DNA of 64,000 bases from Mytilus galloprovincialis (Eukaryota; Mollusca; Bivalvia; Mytilida; Mytilidae), in contig NC_134843.1 of the NCBI RefSeq assembly GCF_965363235.1, positions 94,397,795 through 94,461,794 on the forward strand, in the 5' to 3' direction. How positions within the stretch are numbered: the stretch's first letter is position 1; the number at the start of each line of letters is the position of its first letter. The translations under genes and the position numbers were made by a program. Of this stretch, positions 22,694 to 33,607 are shown piece after piece. The notes below the pieces were generated by a model. The model was not told the DNA's origin and did no database searches. It was given only the letters and a program-made list of their open reading frames with translations.

Positions 22694-23813
22694 TTAAAAG
22701 AGGGACGAAAGACACCAGAGAGACAGTCAAACTCATAAATAGAAAATAAACTGACAACGTCATGGCTAAAAATAAAAAAGACATACACAAAAACAATAGA
22801 ACAAATGACACAACATAGAAAAATATAGAAGAAGCAACACCAACCCCACCAAAAACTAGGGGTGATCTCAGGTGCTCCGGAAGGGTAAGCAGATCCTGCT
22901 CCACATGTGGCATCCGTAATTTTGCTCATCATGTTATAACATATCCGGTAAATAGTCTAATTCGGTAGTCACATTCATGAAAGGGAAGGGGATTGTAGTT
23001 ATGACGTAAGGAACATCCGATATCATTTGTTAAACGGTTATTTAATAACAGTCAACCAACTCGTGTGATGGCGTCCATAAAATTTACGAAGGGATGATTT
23101 CAACTTCACCATTTATACAACAGATACAGTTAAGTAGGCCTCATATCTTGACTTACATCTAGAAATTGACAATGAGGGTCGGTTGAAAACAAAACTTTAC
23201 GACAAAAGAGATGATTTCAGCTTTCCAATTGTGAACTTTCCATTTCTAAGTAGCAACATTCCAGCAGCACCTGCATACGGGGTATATATCTCCCAATTGA
23301 TACGATATTCCCGTGCTTGCATTTCCTATCATGATTTTCTTGATAGAGGGTTGCTGCTCACAAGGAAGCTTTTAAACCAAGAGTTCCAAATGGTGAAGTT
23401 GAAATCATCCGTTCGTAAATTTTACGGACGCCATCACGAGTTGGTTGACCGTTATGGAATAACCGTTTCACAAATGATATCGGATATGTTCCTTACGTCG
23501 TAACTACAATCCCCTTCCCTTTCATGAATGTGACCTACCGAATTAGACTATTTTCCGGATTTGTTATCACATAAGCAACACGACGGGTGTCACATGTGGA
23601 GCAGGATCTGCTTACCCTTCCGGAGCACCTGAGATCACCCCTAGTTTTTGGTGGGGTTCGTGTTGTTTATTCTTTAGTTTTCTATGTTGTGTCATGTTTA
23701 CTATTGTTTTCTTTTTGTCTTTTTCATTTTTAGCCATGGCGTTGTCAGTTTGTTTTATATTTATGAGTTTGACTATCTCTTTGGTATCTTTCGTCCCTCT
23801 TTTAAAATAAGGC
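22694..23813. mobile_element. Palindromic pair of retroelement 3' ends
   Basis: The left arm 22694-23112 is the reverse complement of the right arm 23393-23813 at high but imperfect identity, with a spacer of about 280 bp. The right arm and spacer, on the plus strand, encode a stretch (to a stop at 23503) containing KLYDKRDDFSFPIVNFPF, AYGVYISQLIRY and KFYGRHHELVDRY. I know this from the C-terminal end of reverse-transcriptase-bearing retroelements in aquatic invertebrates. It is followed by a 3' tail (GGAGCAGGATCTGCTTACCC, GGGGTTCGTG, TTTCGTCCCTC) that is very common in mussels. The left arm carries the same end facing outward. No reverse transcriptase core is present, and the class of the parent element is uncertain. 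The copy is non-functional. Confidence 0.75.
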
Positions 23814-24382
23814 CAACATATATTTGTTGTTACATTTTTTAATTAATAAAACATCCGTGTCATCGAGATTGTTTGTAAGCATCAAAATGAGATAAATTCT
23901 CTCTTTCATATATAAATTGTATAGAACAAAAAATGAGAACTGAAAGAACACATAATTTTAAAGACATGTTAAAGGAAATAGTTCATTTTATCTTGTTTCA
24001 AAATTTAAAGAAAAAGACAGTCGCCAAAACAGATAGATGAAGGTTGCAAAACCTAACTTAACATACTAACCCGGTTTAAGTAAGGGGGGTATTTATGAGA
24101 AAAAAAAGTTGACGTCAAGGTTGAATAATTTTGTGGAACAGGATTTGCGTATCCGCCATGATCCCAATACCATTTCCTGCGATGCTAAAAAGAGGGTACT
24201 CAGTCTGCAGTGTATATGCAGTGCCTTTAACTTGCAGGTTTTAAAAACAAATTATCGTTTTTCGTCATGGTTTCATTTGTTTTTCTAGGATTATTGAATT
24301 TTGATGGTCCCTTTAATATTTTTCTTTGCTTTTTTGTGAGTTAAATGGGTGATCTTGTTTCAAAAATCAATCTAGTAAAATT
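23814..24382. other. Gene-free stretch
   Basis: Nothing recognised apart from AT-rich sequence. Confidence 0.4.
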
Positions 24383-24660
24383 TAGAATGGAAATGAGGAA
24401 GGTGTCAGGGAGACAACAACCCGACCAAAGAGCCGAAGACCACTAATGAGTCTTCAATGCAGCGAGAAACGCCCGCACCCAGAGGCGTGCTACAGCTGGC
24501 CACAGAACAAAAAAATATTCTAGTTCAGTAATAATGGACGTCATACTAAACTCAACAATATTCACAAGAAAATAGAAAAATCATACACGACTAACAAAGG
24601 CCAGAGGCTCCTGAATTAGGTCAGGCGAAAAAATGCGGTGGGGTTAAACATGTTTTTTGA
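24383..24660 (+). repeat. Interspersed repeat family B, long copy
   Basis: It runs from GAATGGAAATGAGGAAGGTG through GACAACAACCCGACC, TCTTCAATGCAGCGAGAAAC and CTAACAAAGGCCAGAGGCTC to GCGGTGGGGTTAAACATG. It is the longest copy in the window and shows the family is at least 280 bp. Confidence 0.75.
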
Positions 24661-25443
24661 GATCTTGTTTGAATTATTGTCGATCAAACGGGTTCGAAAG
24701 CAGCAAATATAAGGCTCTATAAAGCGGCAAGTAATGACAATTATCGCAAAAACATTGAAACAAAATGGTCAAACAGACGCATATGATGACATGATAAATT
24801 TAAAGGCCAATCTGGCACATTATAAAATACACCATATCTTCAATTAACTCCTTAAATGCTCTAAATTGATGATGTTTACCAATTTTTACTCAAAGTAAAA
24901 TGAATTTAAAACCCAAGTACACCATACGTTTGGAATCCGCTCCAAATAACAATATATAACAATACATGCCCTGTTTTAATAATATACAATCCATTTTGAG
25001 ATTTACTATTGAAAAAGTATGAAACAATAATAACAGAAAAAAACCCGGATAAAATGTAAACTAGAATGATGTTATGAATGAACCGCAAACACATAATTTT
25101 TAGCAACATTTTAAAAGAAATCTATAGTATTTGTAAATTCTGTTAGTAACTTAGTTCTTCAGGGAACCATTATATAATGTTGATACAAATTCACCTCTGA
25201 TCTGTACATAAAGAAAAGTAGGACAGAAAATGATGCACAGTCTCAATGTTACATCCATAAAGATTAGTTGAATATTAGATTCCCTTTGAACAAGTCATAA
25301 TGCAAGTAAGACAATGAGCATCTTCATTGAATTATATTCTAACTCAATTACAACGCTCATCATTTCCAACATAGCAAATCATGAACATTGACGACATTTA
25401 TTATGTTACTGGTTAGTTTAATGTTTGTATTTTTGTCTTGTAG
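24661..25443. other. Intergenic stretch upstream of Kazal gene 1
   Basis: It should include the promoter and 5' UTR exon of the Kazal gene, as a TTGTAG acceptor at 25443 shows that an upstream exon exists. I could not identify that exon or a TATA box with confidence. Confidence 0.4.
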
Positions 25444-25461
25444 AGACCTACGTTATTGACA

Positions 25462-28048
25462 ATGAAGTATATGGTAATGATGATGCTGGTACTGTTGATA
25501 ACTACAGGTAGATATATACAATTAAGATGTCTTTCATTTCAGTGCGTTCAAAAGTACCTTGCTAAATAATCAATTGTCTGAACCAGTTCATCGGAAAATG
25601 ATGTCATGTCAATCAATCTAGTATCACAATGTTTATCTAAGTATTTTACAAACCTATTCATTTTATTTCATGCCTCACGTTGGATTGCAACTGTTCTCTA
25701 AATACATAAAAAAATAACGTAAACCTGAGGCAAATAATATGTAAACCATGCGCACAACCCGAGTTTGTAAAAATATATCACCCAAAACCAAATATATTAG
25801 TCAGTTGTGTTGTATATCTTCATTGTAGCCCAGTAGACAACATTTATGTATTGACATACACTATTATAAGCTCACCTGGCCCAAAAGGCAAAGTGAGCTT
25901 TTCTTATCGCTTGGCGTCCGGTGTACGTCGTCGTCCGTCGTCGTCGTCGTCCGTCGTCGTTAACTTTTACAAAAATCTTCTCCTCTGAAACTACTGGGAC
26001 AAATTTAACCAAACTTGGTCACAATCATCATTGGGGTATTTAGTTTACAAACTGTGTCCGGTGACCCGCAAAACCAACCAAGATGGCCGCCATTGCTTAA
26101 AATAGAACATAGGGGTAAAATGTATATTTTTGCTTATAACTCTGAAACCAAAGCATTTAGAGCAAATCTGACATGGGTAAAATTGTTATTTAAAAGATCT
26201 ATTTGCCCTGAAATTTTCAGATAAATCGGACAATCGATTGTTGGGTTGCTGCCCCTGATTTGGTAATTTTAAGGAAAATTTTCCGTTTTCGGTTATTATC
26301 TTGCATATTATTATAGATAGAGATAAACTTTAAACAGCAATAATGTTCAGCAAAGTAAGATCTACAAATCAGTCACATGACCAAAATGGTCAGTTGACCC
26401 CTTAAGGAGTTATTGCCTTTATAGTAATTTTTAGCAACTTTTCGTAAATTTTTGTAATCTTTTACAAAAATCTTCTCCTCTTAAACTACTGGGCCAAATT
26501 TAACCAAAGTTAGCCACAATCATTATTAGGGTATCTATTAAAAGAATGTGTGCAGTGGCCCAGCCAACCAACCAAGATGGCTGCCATAGCTAAAAATTGA
26601 ACATAGGGGTAAAATGTAGATTTTGGCCTATAACTTTGAAACCAAAGCATTTAAAGCAAATCTTACACGGTTTCAACTTGTTTATCAAGTAAAAATCTAT
26701 CTGCCCTAAAATTTTCAGATGAATTAGACAACTGGTTGTTAGGTTGCTACCCCTGAATTGGTAATTTTTATGGAAATTTTGTCGTTTTTGGTTATTATCT
26801 TGAATACTATTATAGATAGAGATAAACAGTAAACAGCAATACTGTTCAGCAAAGTAAGATCTACAAATAAGTCAACATGTCGAAAATGGTCAGTTGACCC
26901 CTTAAGGAGTTATTGCCCTTTATAATAAATTGTTAACAATTTTCATTAATTTGGTAAATTTTGGTAAGTTTTTACAAAATATTTTCCTCTGTAACTAAAG
27001 GGCCAAGTTCATAACTGATAGAGAAAATTGTAAGTAGCAAGAATGATCAGTAAAGTATAATCTACAAACAGATCACCAAAACACAATTTTTGTCATGAAT
27101 CCATCTGTTTCCTTTGTTTGATATGCACATAGACCAAGTTGAGCGGCACAGGCTCTTAATAGCCACTAGTTTATATGGTCAGAATTATAAATCAACTGTT
27201 TACAAGATTGAAAAGCTATACATTTTTTCATTGTTTCAAAAACACATAATTGTCAAATATTAGATTACAAGGATAGAGGCTGTGAGTTTTTTATGTTTTC
27301 TATGTGTATCATTAGAACAAAAAAAAGGTACATAATCACAAAGTAAGCTTTAAAACCAGAACTAACTAACCATTCTCCACGAAAACTGTTGTTCAAAGTC
27401 AAGAATATGACAGTTGTTTTCCATTTGTTTCTTTGTTATACTTTTCTAAATTTGTATTGTTTTTCCTTTTAGAAATTGTAGACAGTAGTTGTATTTGCTT
27501 TAAAATCTATAAACCTGTGTGTTCCACAGCTGGTCGTACCCACGGTAACATATGCGAACTGCACTGCGCGTAAGTGTATTTTTACGAAAGAGACACTTTA
27601 TCATTTTACATGTAAATGTACAATTTAAGGTTTCATGAAATCATTTTGTTTATGTTGTTGCTGGCTATACACATCAAGATACAAAGCGATATGATATGTT
27701 ATAACATGTAAACAACATCATCAATAATATGTGAAATTAAAGTTAAACCATAACAGTTGCATGATCTTTATAATTGATCAATTAGATATTTCATTATTTA
27801 GTTTATCAGTTTCTAATTTACATCAAGTCACGCCTTAATAGCACACACTGTGTATACATGTCTTTTATTTAAAAGGCATTCAATGAACACGCTAAATGCA
27901 TTACAATTCAGTTTATAAAATTCCAAAGACTTATAATATTATACTTCCTCGATATTGATATTTATATTATTATTACATGATCTCATACTATAAATCATAT
28001 TTCAGCAAAGAAATGTTAGCTTGCCATGGTAAATGTCCCTGTTCTTAA
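25462..28048 (+). CDS. Kazal-type serine protease inhibitor, single domain, gene 1
   Basis: Three coding exons: 25462-25507 (signal peptide, MKYMVMMMLVLLITT), 27473-27569 and 28006-28048, with phases 1 and 2 and consensus GT-AG borders. The 61-residue product has Cys at 22, 24, 32, 43, 47, 54, 58 and 60. CIC-x7-C with KPVC, then GRTHGNIC-x3-C-A, is the Kazal signature, and the C-terminal C-x3-C-P-C adds a fourth disulfide, as in short invertebrate Kazal domains. The residue two after the second cysteine, the reactive-site P1 position, is Lys 26, which predicts trypsin-like protease targets. It should be secreted and may protect tissue or block pathogen proteases, which is inference. The transcript extends through a donor at 28069 to a 3' UTR exon at 30218. 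Intron 1 holds a large bivalve repeat. The paralogue is at 52944-58342. Confidence 0.92.
25870..27172 (+). repeat. Bivalve-type long interspersed repeat in intron 1 of Kazal gene 1
   Basis: It opens with AGCTCACCTGGCCCAAAAGG and a GTC-rich microsatellite (25925-25962) and contains two units of about 500 bp (starting near 25965 and 26461, both with TTTTACAAAAATCTTCTCCT). A partial third unit starts near 26970. It closes with CCAAGTTGAGCGGCACAGGC, TCTTAATAGCCACTAG. The opening GCTCACCTGG and closing CCAAGTTGAGC are imperfect inverted ends. I recognise it as one of the commonest repeats in bivalve genomes. It has no coding potential. Confidence 0.8.
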
Positions 28049-28349
28049 TAACAAAAAGAGAAACGCAAGTAAGTGAATGCAGAAGTCAGATAAAGATGTA
28101 AGACGAAATTATATTTTTTTTATAATAGGAATCAACATTACGAATAACATAGGATTATATAAGAAACAAACAAATACAAAACAAATTAAGTTTACAAACA
28201 ACTTGAGAGTGAAACTTGAATGGAAAAAATATCGGGAAAAATGAACAACATCAGAATTAACGACTTATCAAACAAAAGAGATGCTATATTTCAAAGCATA
28301 AAAAAGAAAAGCAGACAACAAAGGAATAATCAAGTGGAGGAAAGGTGTC

Positions 28350-28640
28350 TTGACAGTATAAAATTGTCTCAAAATTTCTCGACCCTTTGATTTGATTAGA
28401 GTCTTGATTAGTCTCGAAAAATTCTTGATTGTCTTAAATTGTCTCGATTAGTCTTGACATTTTAAACAATTTCTGAATATGTCTAGACATATTCTTGACA
28501 TTCTTATTAATGTCTGCATATGTATTGACACATTCTTGACCGTCTTAAAGCTGTCTGAGTATATCTCGACACATTCTTGATGGTCTTAAAGTTGTCTTGA
28601 CACTATCGCAACATTATACATTTCGCTTGAATTGTTGTCT
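28350..28640 (+). repeat. Degenerate TCTTGAC/TGTCT tandem repeat, left arm
   Basis: About twelve irregular units share TCTTGAC, ATTGTCT or TCTCGAC cores. The reverse complement of the same motif fills 29820-30010, which makes two arms facing each other about 1.2 kb apart. Confidence 0.65.
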
Positions 28641-29819
28641 CAGTGTTGACATAAATATCAATTATATGGTCATTTTTGAATAATTTCCTGTTACAAAACT
28701 TTGAATATTTCGATACACTACGGATTTTCTTCACCCAGGAATAGATAACCCTAGCTGTATTTGGCACAACTTGTTGGAATTGTGTGCTGTTACATACTCA
28801 TTTTCATGTTTGGTTAAACTGAAAAACATAGAAGAATCAAAAATTTGTATAGTTAGAAACCTTTTAGGCCCTGAGTAGAAGTACCCTGAATGACCCCCAT
28901 TTAGTATAGTTTGGATTTAGTTTTTGTTGAACGTTTAATAAAAATATTTCAATGGATTATTTGTCGAAGTAGCTGACAAACAGCATTTGGATTTTTGCCG
29001 GTTGAAAAAACTGCTAGACACATTTGTATTACTTACATATATGTCCTGAGGCAGTTTTAAAATCTGACTGTGTGCTTTAGAACCCAACCATTCCTCTTGT
29101 GCGTGTGTGTGACTAAAAAGGGGGACTTTAATTTTTTCTTTTGGGACAAAGAAATTGTTTAAATAGAAGTAGCATGGTCAGTCAACTGATAAGTTGCATA
29201 GCTGATTACAGTAATGTTTCATACGACAGTCATGCGTACCCTAGGGTGTGCATAACTTGTTTGGAATACCTTAATTTTCTGGGGAACATGCTGTTCACAT
29301 TTAATGCCTAATAGATATTGCAAAAGATGACATTACACATTTCTTCTGTGATATCAAGGATTTGCATAGTAAGACTGTACAAATCCTTGGACGAATTAGG
29401 ATACCATAATACTTTGCTATTTATGAAAACTACATTTTAATACAATTATTGTTTATTTACCATATAAACATTGAATATCATGTAGAATGAAATATGTCTA
29501 CAGCATGATTTGTGTTAAAATCATTTAGCAATTATTTATAAAATTTAGGAATCAACATTTGTAATTATTTACAAACCACATTAAATTGGTTTAGATCAGC
29601 ATACCCATAATTGTATTGTAAATACTTTAAATTACATAGCCACACTTGTATTTATAAAAATATTTATATACCGTACCCAAATTTGTTATTATTTTATTTA
29701 TACATGCCCAACTTTTTTTTTTATATAATAAGTGTAACTTGAAACAACAGTCTATTATATGAAGGGAGAAATAAACATAAAGTTATATCATGCATTATAA
29801 AACTCAAACAAATGTAAGT

Positions 29820-30010
29820 CACCATTCAAAATGTTCAGAATTTGTCAAGCCATACTGAGAAAGAATCGGAATGTCGAAAATCTGCGACAAATTTCAAGAC
29901 AGTATTCAAATGTCAAGAATTTGTCAAGGAATTAAAGACCATATTCAGAATGTCGAGAAATTGTCGAGTAAATTTTATACAAGTTTAAAATAAATCAGAA
30001 TTTTTCAAGA
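29820..30010 (-). repeat. Degenerate GTCAAGA/GTCGAGA tandem repeat, right arm
   Basis: Units such as AATTTGTCAAG, AATGTCGAAAA and GAATGTCGAGAAATTGTCGA are the inverted counterpart of 28350-28640. Confidence 0.65.
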
Positions 30011-30217
30011 AAAGATAATAAAAAGTCATACTTTTGGAAAATTATGTTGATACAAATTCAAACAAATACGACTTTTGTAGTAATACGAACAATACCAGTT
30101 AACCATAGTTTTATGCATGATTGCGTTTCATTTTCAACATGAAACACAGTTTAATCAAAAGAAGAAAACTTCGTGTCTGTTTTGTCCTTATATTTATTAT
30201 TTACTTCTCTATTTCAG

Positions 30218-30280
30218 CTTCAACAGATTTTTGAAATATACCACATATAATAAATAAATAAAAAATGGCTAAATCATGAC
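30218..30280 (+). other. 3' UTR exon and poly(A) signal of Kazal gene 1 (inferred)
   Basis: It follows a pyrimidine-rich TTTCAG acceptor. Overlapping AATAAA signals lie at about 30249-30260. The equivalent exon of Kazal gene 2 is 58894-58975. Confidence 0.55.
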
Positions 30281-31194
30281 ATGTTTCAATTTTTTAATTT
30301 GTGATGAATACAATTCCGAGATATATGTATGACTCTCAGAAGAATATGATTTTCAACAGATTATATACATAACATATATTTGGATAACAATAGTACGGAA
30401 AAACTCTTTATAGTACTCAGTATCTAAGGTTTTTAAAGTTAATAACACCAATTACATAAGGTTTGGCGGGAATATAGCCCAACAAGTAAGGTGTGGCAAT
30501 TATTTAATGTTTCCTTCAGCGGGATCTTGACGTACACTTTAATATGATGGTGTAACGGTTTATTTCATCCTCTTTGATATTTCATCCTGGGGATGATTTG
30601 TCCCAGTGATTGTTTTCCAGACATAGTAATTCACAGGTAGATACGTCTGCCTCTTCTTCTTTACACACCTTTAATCCACCTTCCAACTAAACTTTATAAT
30701 TGTTGGCTGCTTGTTTTCCCTCAATGAGCAGTTTTTTTAAACTTTGGCCCCTCTTTTGGTTTGCATATTTCACAACTTGTTCGCCATTACAGCATCTGTA
30801 TTTGTTTAGAAATAATAATTAATTGCATCAGGGATTTCGTAACAAAACATTTTACCTTTAAACCTTTACCAAATTAGTCAAAAGTTAAAAGATTTGATAG
30901 AGAAGGTTGACTATACCTTATCGCATTATAATTCAAAAGTGACATTGTAAATAAAGCCATAGAAGTTTAGATTCTATCAATGTAATTTTTTTGGTTTTTG
31001 TAATAAACATATTAAGAAGGAATATCGATGTCGCAACCTTAATAGTAAAATCTTTAAATATAGCTTCTATTTTCTGACATTGGTTTCGTTTTAGAAAAAA
31101 TAAAACATAACTGAATGAATAGTGTTACATACATCTGATGTACTGTGGTTGTCGATTGTTTTTTTGGTTTATAAGTGTTACGCGTTTGTCGTTC
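30281..31194. other. Gene-free stretch
   Basis: AT-rich, with no gene or clear repeat. A short TTTCATCC direct repeat lies near 30565-30592. Confidence 0.4.
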
Positions 31195-31390
31195 TTTATA
31201 TAGATTAGACCTTTGGTTTTCCTGTTTAAATGGTTTTACACAAGTAACTGTTGGAGCCCTTTATAGCTTGCTGTTTGGTGTGAGCCTAGGCGCCGTGTTG
31301 AAGACATTATGTTGACCTACATGGTTTACTTTTATAGATTGTGACTTGGATGGAGAGTTGTCTCATTGTTACTCATACCACATCTTCCCA
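31195..31390 (-). repeat. Interspersed repeat family E, long copy
   Basis: Read on the minus strand it starts ATGTGGTATGAGTAACAATG, continues AGACAACTCTCCATCC and AAGTCACAATCTATAAAAG, and ends near AAGGTCTAATCTATATAAAG. I recognise it as a common mussel SINE-like repeat. Confidence 0.7.
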
Positions 31391-33460
31391 TATCTATAAA
31401 TGGTTATGATAAGTCATAATCCTACATTCTGTTGACTTTGTTTCTTTTATTTTATCATTGAACAAGATTTTTATGCTGTGCTTTACACCACTATCCAAGT
31501 GTTATGGGAAAGGTTTAGCGTTGGTTTATTTTGGTCAAATATGTTTTTTCGTAGATTATGTAGTCAAGATAAGGTTGTTGATTGTCTTGTATGAACTGGC
31601 CACGTTGTTTACGTCAAATCTTTTTTAGCTGAGTACATCATGTAAATGTTTGTTTTAAATTATTGAAGGCCGTAAGTTTGCATATAATGCTACCATTCAC
31701 TTCCCTTAAGTTCTGGTAGACAGTTGTCTCCTATTTAGCGAATATGTTTTACCAGATATTTCGTTTATAGAAAATAGACAACGAAGTATTTGATATAAAT
31801 AGTATGTGAATGATGAATAAGTTTTAATCAACCATGCGATGATTACTAAGCATTCTAACACTGGGCCGTGATGGTCATATGGAAATATTGCAAAACAAGT
31901 TTTAATGATAAAACAAACACTTTATGAGTTTAGAAAAAACTGATATTCACTGAGGTCCATTAGGTATTTCAAAAGTCAATTTAACCATATATATTCTGAA
32001 ACAAAAGACAGAGAGTAAAAAATATATATCGTTATTTTAAACGTAAAACCACGCGAAGTTTTGCAAGGTGAATATACTATTTCGCAGAAGAATATGCTTA
32101 TTTTTTAAAACATATGTAACTCATCTATATAGAAAGACCTATTTAAGTTCTGTCAATATAGAATATGTAATAGTTATACAAGTCAGGAATATAGCAGTTG
32201 TATTCTATTCGTTTCATGTGTTTAAGCTCTGATTTTGTTATTTGATAAGAGACTTTCTGTTTTGAATTTTCCTAGGAGTTCAGTATTTTTAAAAATTTTT
32301 TTTTACTTTTCTTTCATACAGATTATCACGTGTATCACGTTTATTGGTCGAGTAATTCCGACTTTGGGCAAGTGTTGTTCAGACTTTGATCAAGTATGGT
32401 TTAGACTAATATTATAGGTGTCAGCCATTGGTGGAAAATGATTTAGACATTAAATGTCCTTTTTCGTGAATGGTTAAGATATGGAAAACAGGTTGCAAAT
32501 TGATTAAAACTGTTTCATCCTGCTTGAGTGTAAGTTCAGACTTTTCTTATGGCTAATTACCAGTTACAAATACTATATCTACACTGTACCGAAGCAATCG
32601 GACAGAAAAAGACTTTAAACACCAGTTTGATATAAAATACTTAAGAAAGGTAACACATGACAATCAAAATGTAAATAAATAAAAAAAAAATTTGTAGAAA
32701 CAGTATTAAAAGACGAAAAATATCAATCGCATTACACTAATGCAGGGAAAACTTAGAATGAGTAATAGACACGACAGCTAATGTCACAAATAACCAAAAA
32801 ACATTTGGCGCATTTTGAGGTCAACATCATTTTTGGAAATATATAAAAAAAAAAAAAATAGATTTTACCACTGCATCGAGTGTGATAGGATATTTATAAA
32901 CTCGTGACAGTTAAATTTTGAAGTCTAAAGAGCGAGACTCGCCTGTTTTCATTACGTCACAATCGGAAATTCAGAGGAAAGCAACAACATTTTACGTCAT
33001 AATCAAATTTTGACCAATGAAGAACTGATTATCAAACGAACCACAGGTTGATTAAATAAGAATGATCAACAGTTCAGGAAACAAATAAACCGAGTAAGAA
33101 TCAGAGAGAATTGTTTATTGAATATGTGTGGTTCTAAATAGTTGGTGGTTCACGGACTGTATCAATAATTTCAACAGTAACTATAAAATAATTTGATCAG
33201 CACCGAAATCTCCAATAATCTAAAAGGTGTACAAAACAACACTAATATCTAGAAAAAGGAAACAATAAATTAAAATATCTATGAAAATCTTGGATAACAT
33301 ATATCTATAATTTAATATTGGATGTGTCGTGTCTTCTGATTGGCTGACGTTATTTTGTTATCAGCCCATAGACATTATTTTGTCATTTGACGGTGACGTG
33401 ATCAACGTTTTTTCATGGTTTTCTACGGTTTAAAATGGAATTTAGAAATAAATTATAAGA
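31391..33460. other. Gene-free stretch with diverged repeats
   Basis: Positions 31945-32100 carry a diverged CTGATATTCACTGAGG / GGTGAATAT repeat related to 12730-12930. Positions 32185-32290 are a family C copy. Positions 33310-33440 appear to be the outer part of the hairpin element that follows. No gene is seen. Confidence 0.45.
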
Positions 33461-33607
33461 AATGACTGTAATATTTTTTCTGTCTATTCGAAATAACATA
33501 AAAAATGTGGTGCCATCTGTTAAATAACCCGCTACGCGCGTTATTCAGTGTGCACCAAATTGTTTATGTTATTTCTTCATAGACAGAAAAAATATTACAG
33601 TCATTCC
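33461..33607. repeat. Hairpin (MITE-like) element
   Basis: AATGACTGTAATATTTTTTC and TGTCTAT pair with their reverse complement ending at 33607 in a near-perfect inverted repeat with arms of about 55-60 bp. The loop of about 40 bases itself contains AATAACCCGCTACGCGCG and GTTATT, a smaller inverted repeat. I recognise the arms from other mollusc genomes. No coding sequence. Confidence 0.8.

Larger units (their letters stand above)
28069..30217 (+). other. 3' UTR intron of Kazal gene 1 (inferred)
   Basis: A GTAAGT donor at 28069, 20 bases after the stop codon, and a TTTCAG acceptor at 30212-30217 define an intron in the 3' UTR. The same layout is seen in Kazal gene 2 (donor 58359, acceptor 58893). 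The intron holds the inverted arms described at 28350 and 29820. Confidence 0.6.

Noticed and set aside
22558-22932. A 124-residue minus-strand open frame with hydrophobic stretches
   Set aside because: It is the translated 3' tail of the retroelement arm at 22694-23112, a repeat present many times in mussel genomes, not a host membrane protein.
23183-23503. A 106-residue open frame that looks like a complete small gene
   Set aside because: Similarity continues upstream of the first Met, and the motifs belong to the C-terminus of a retroelement protein. It is a fragment, not a stand-alone gene.
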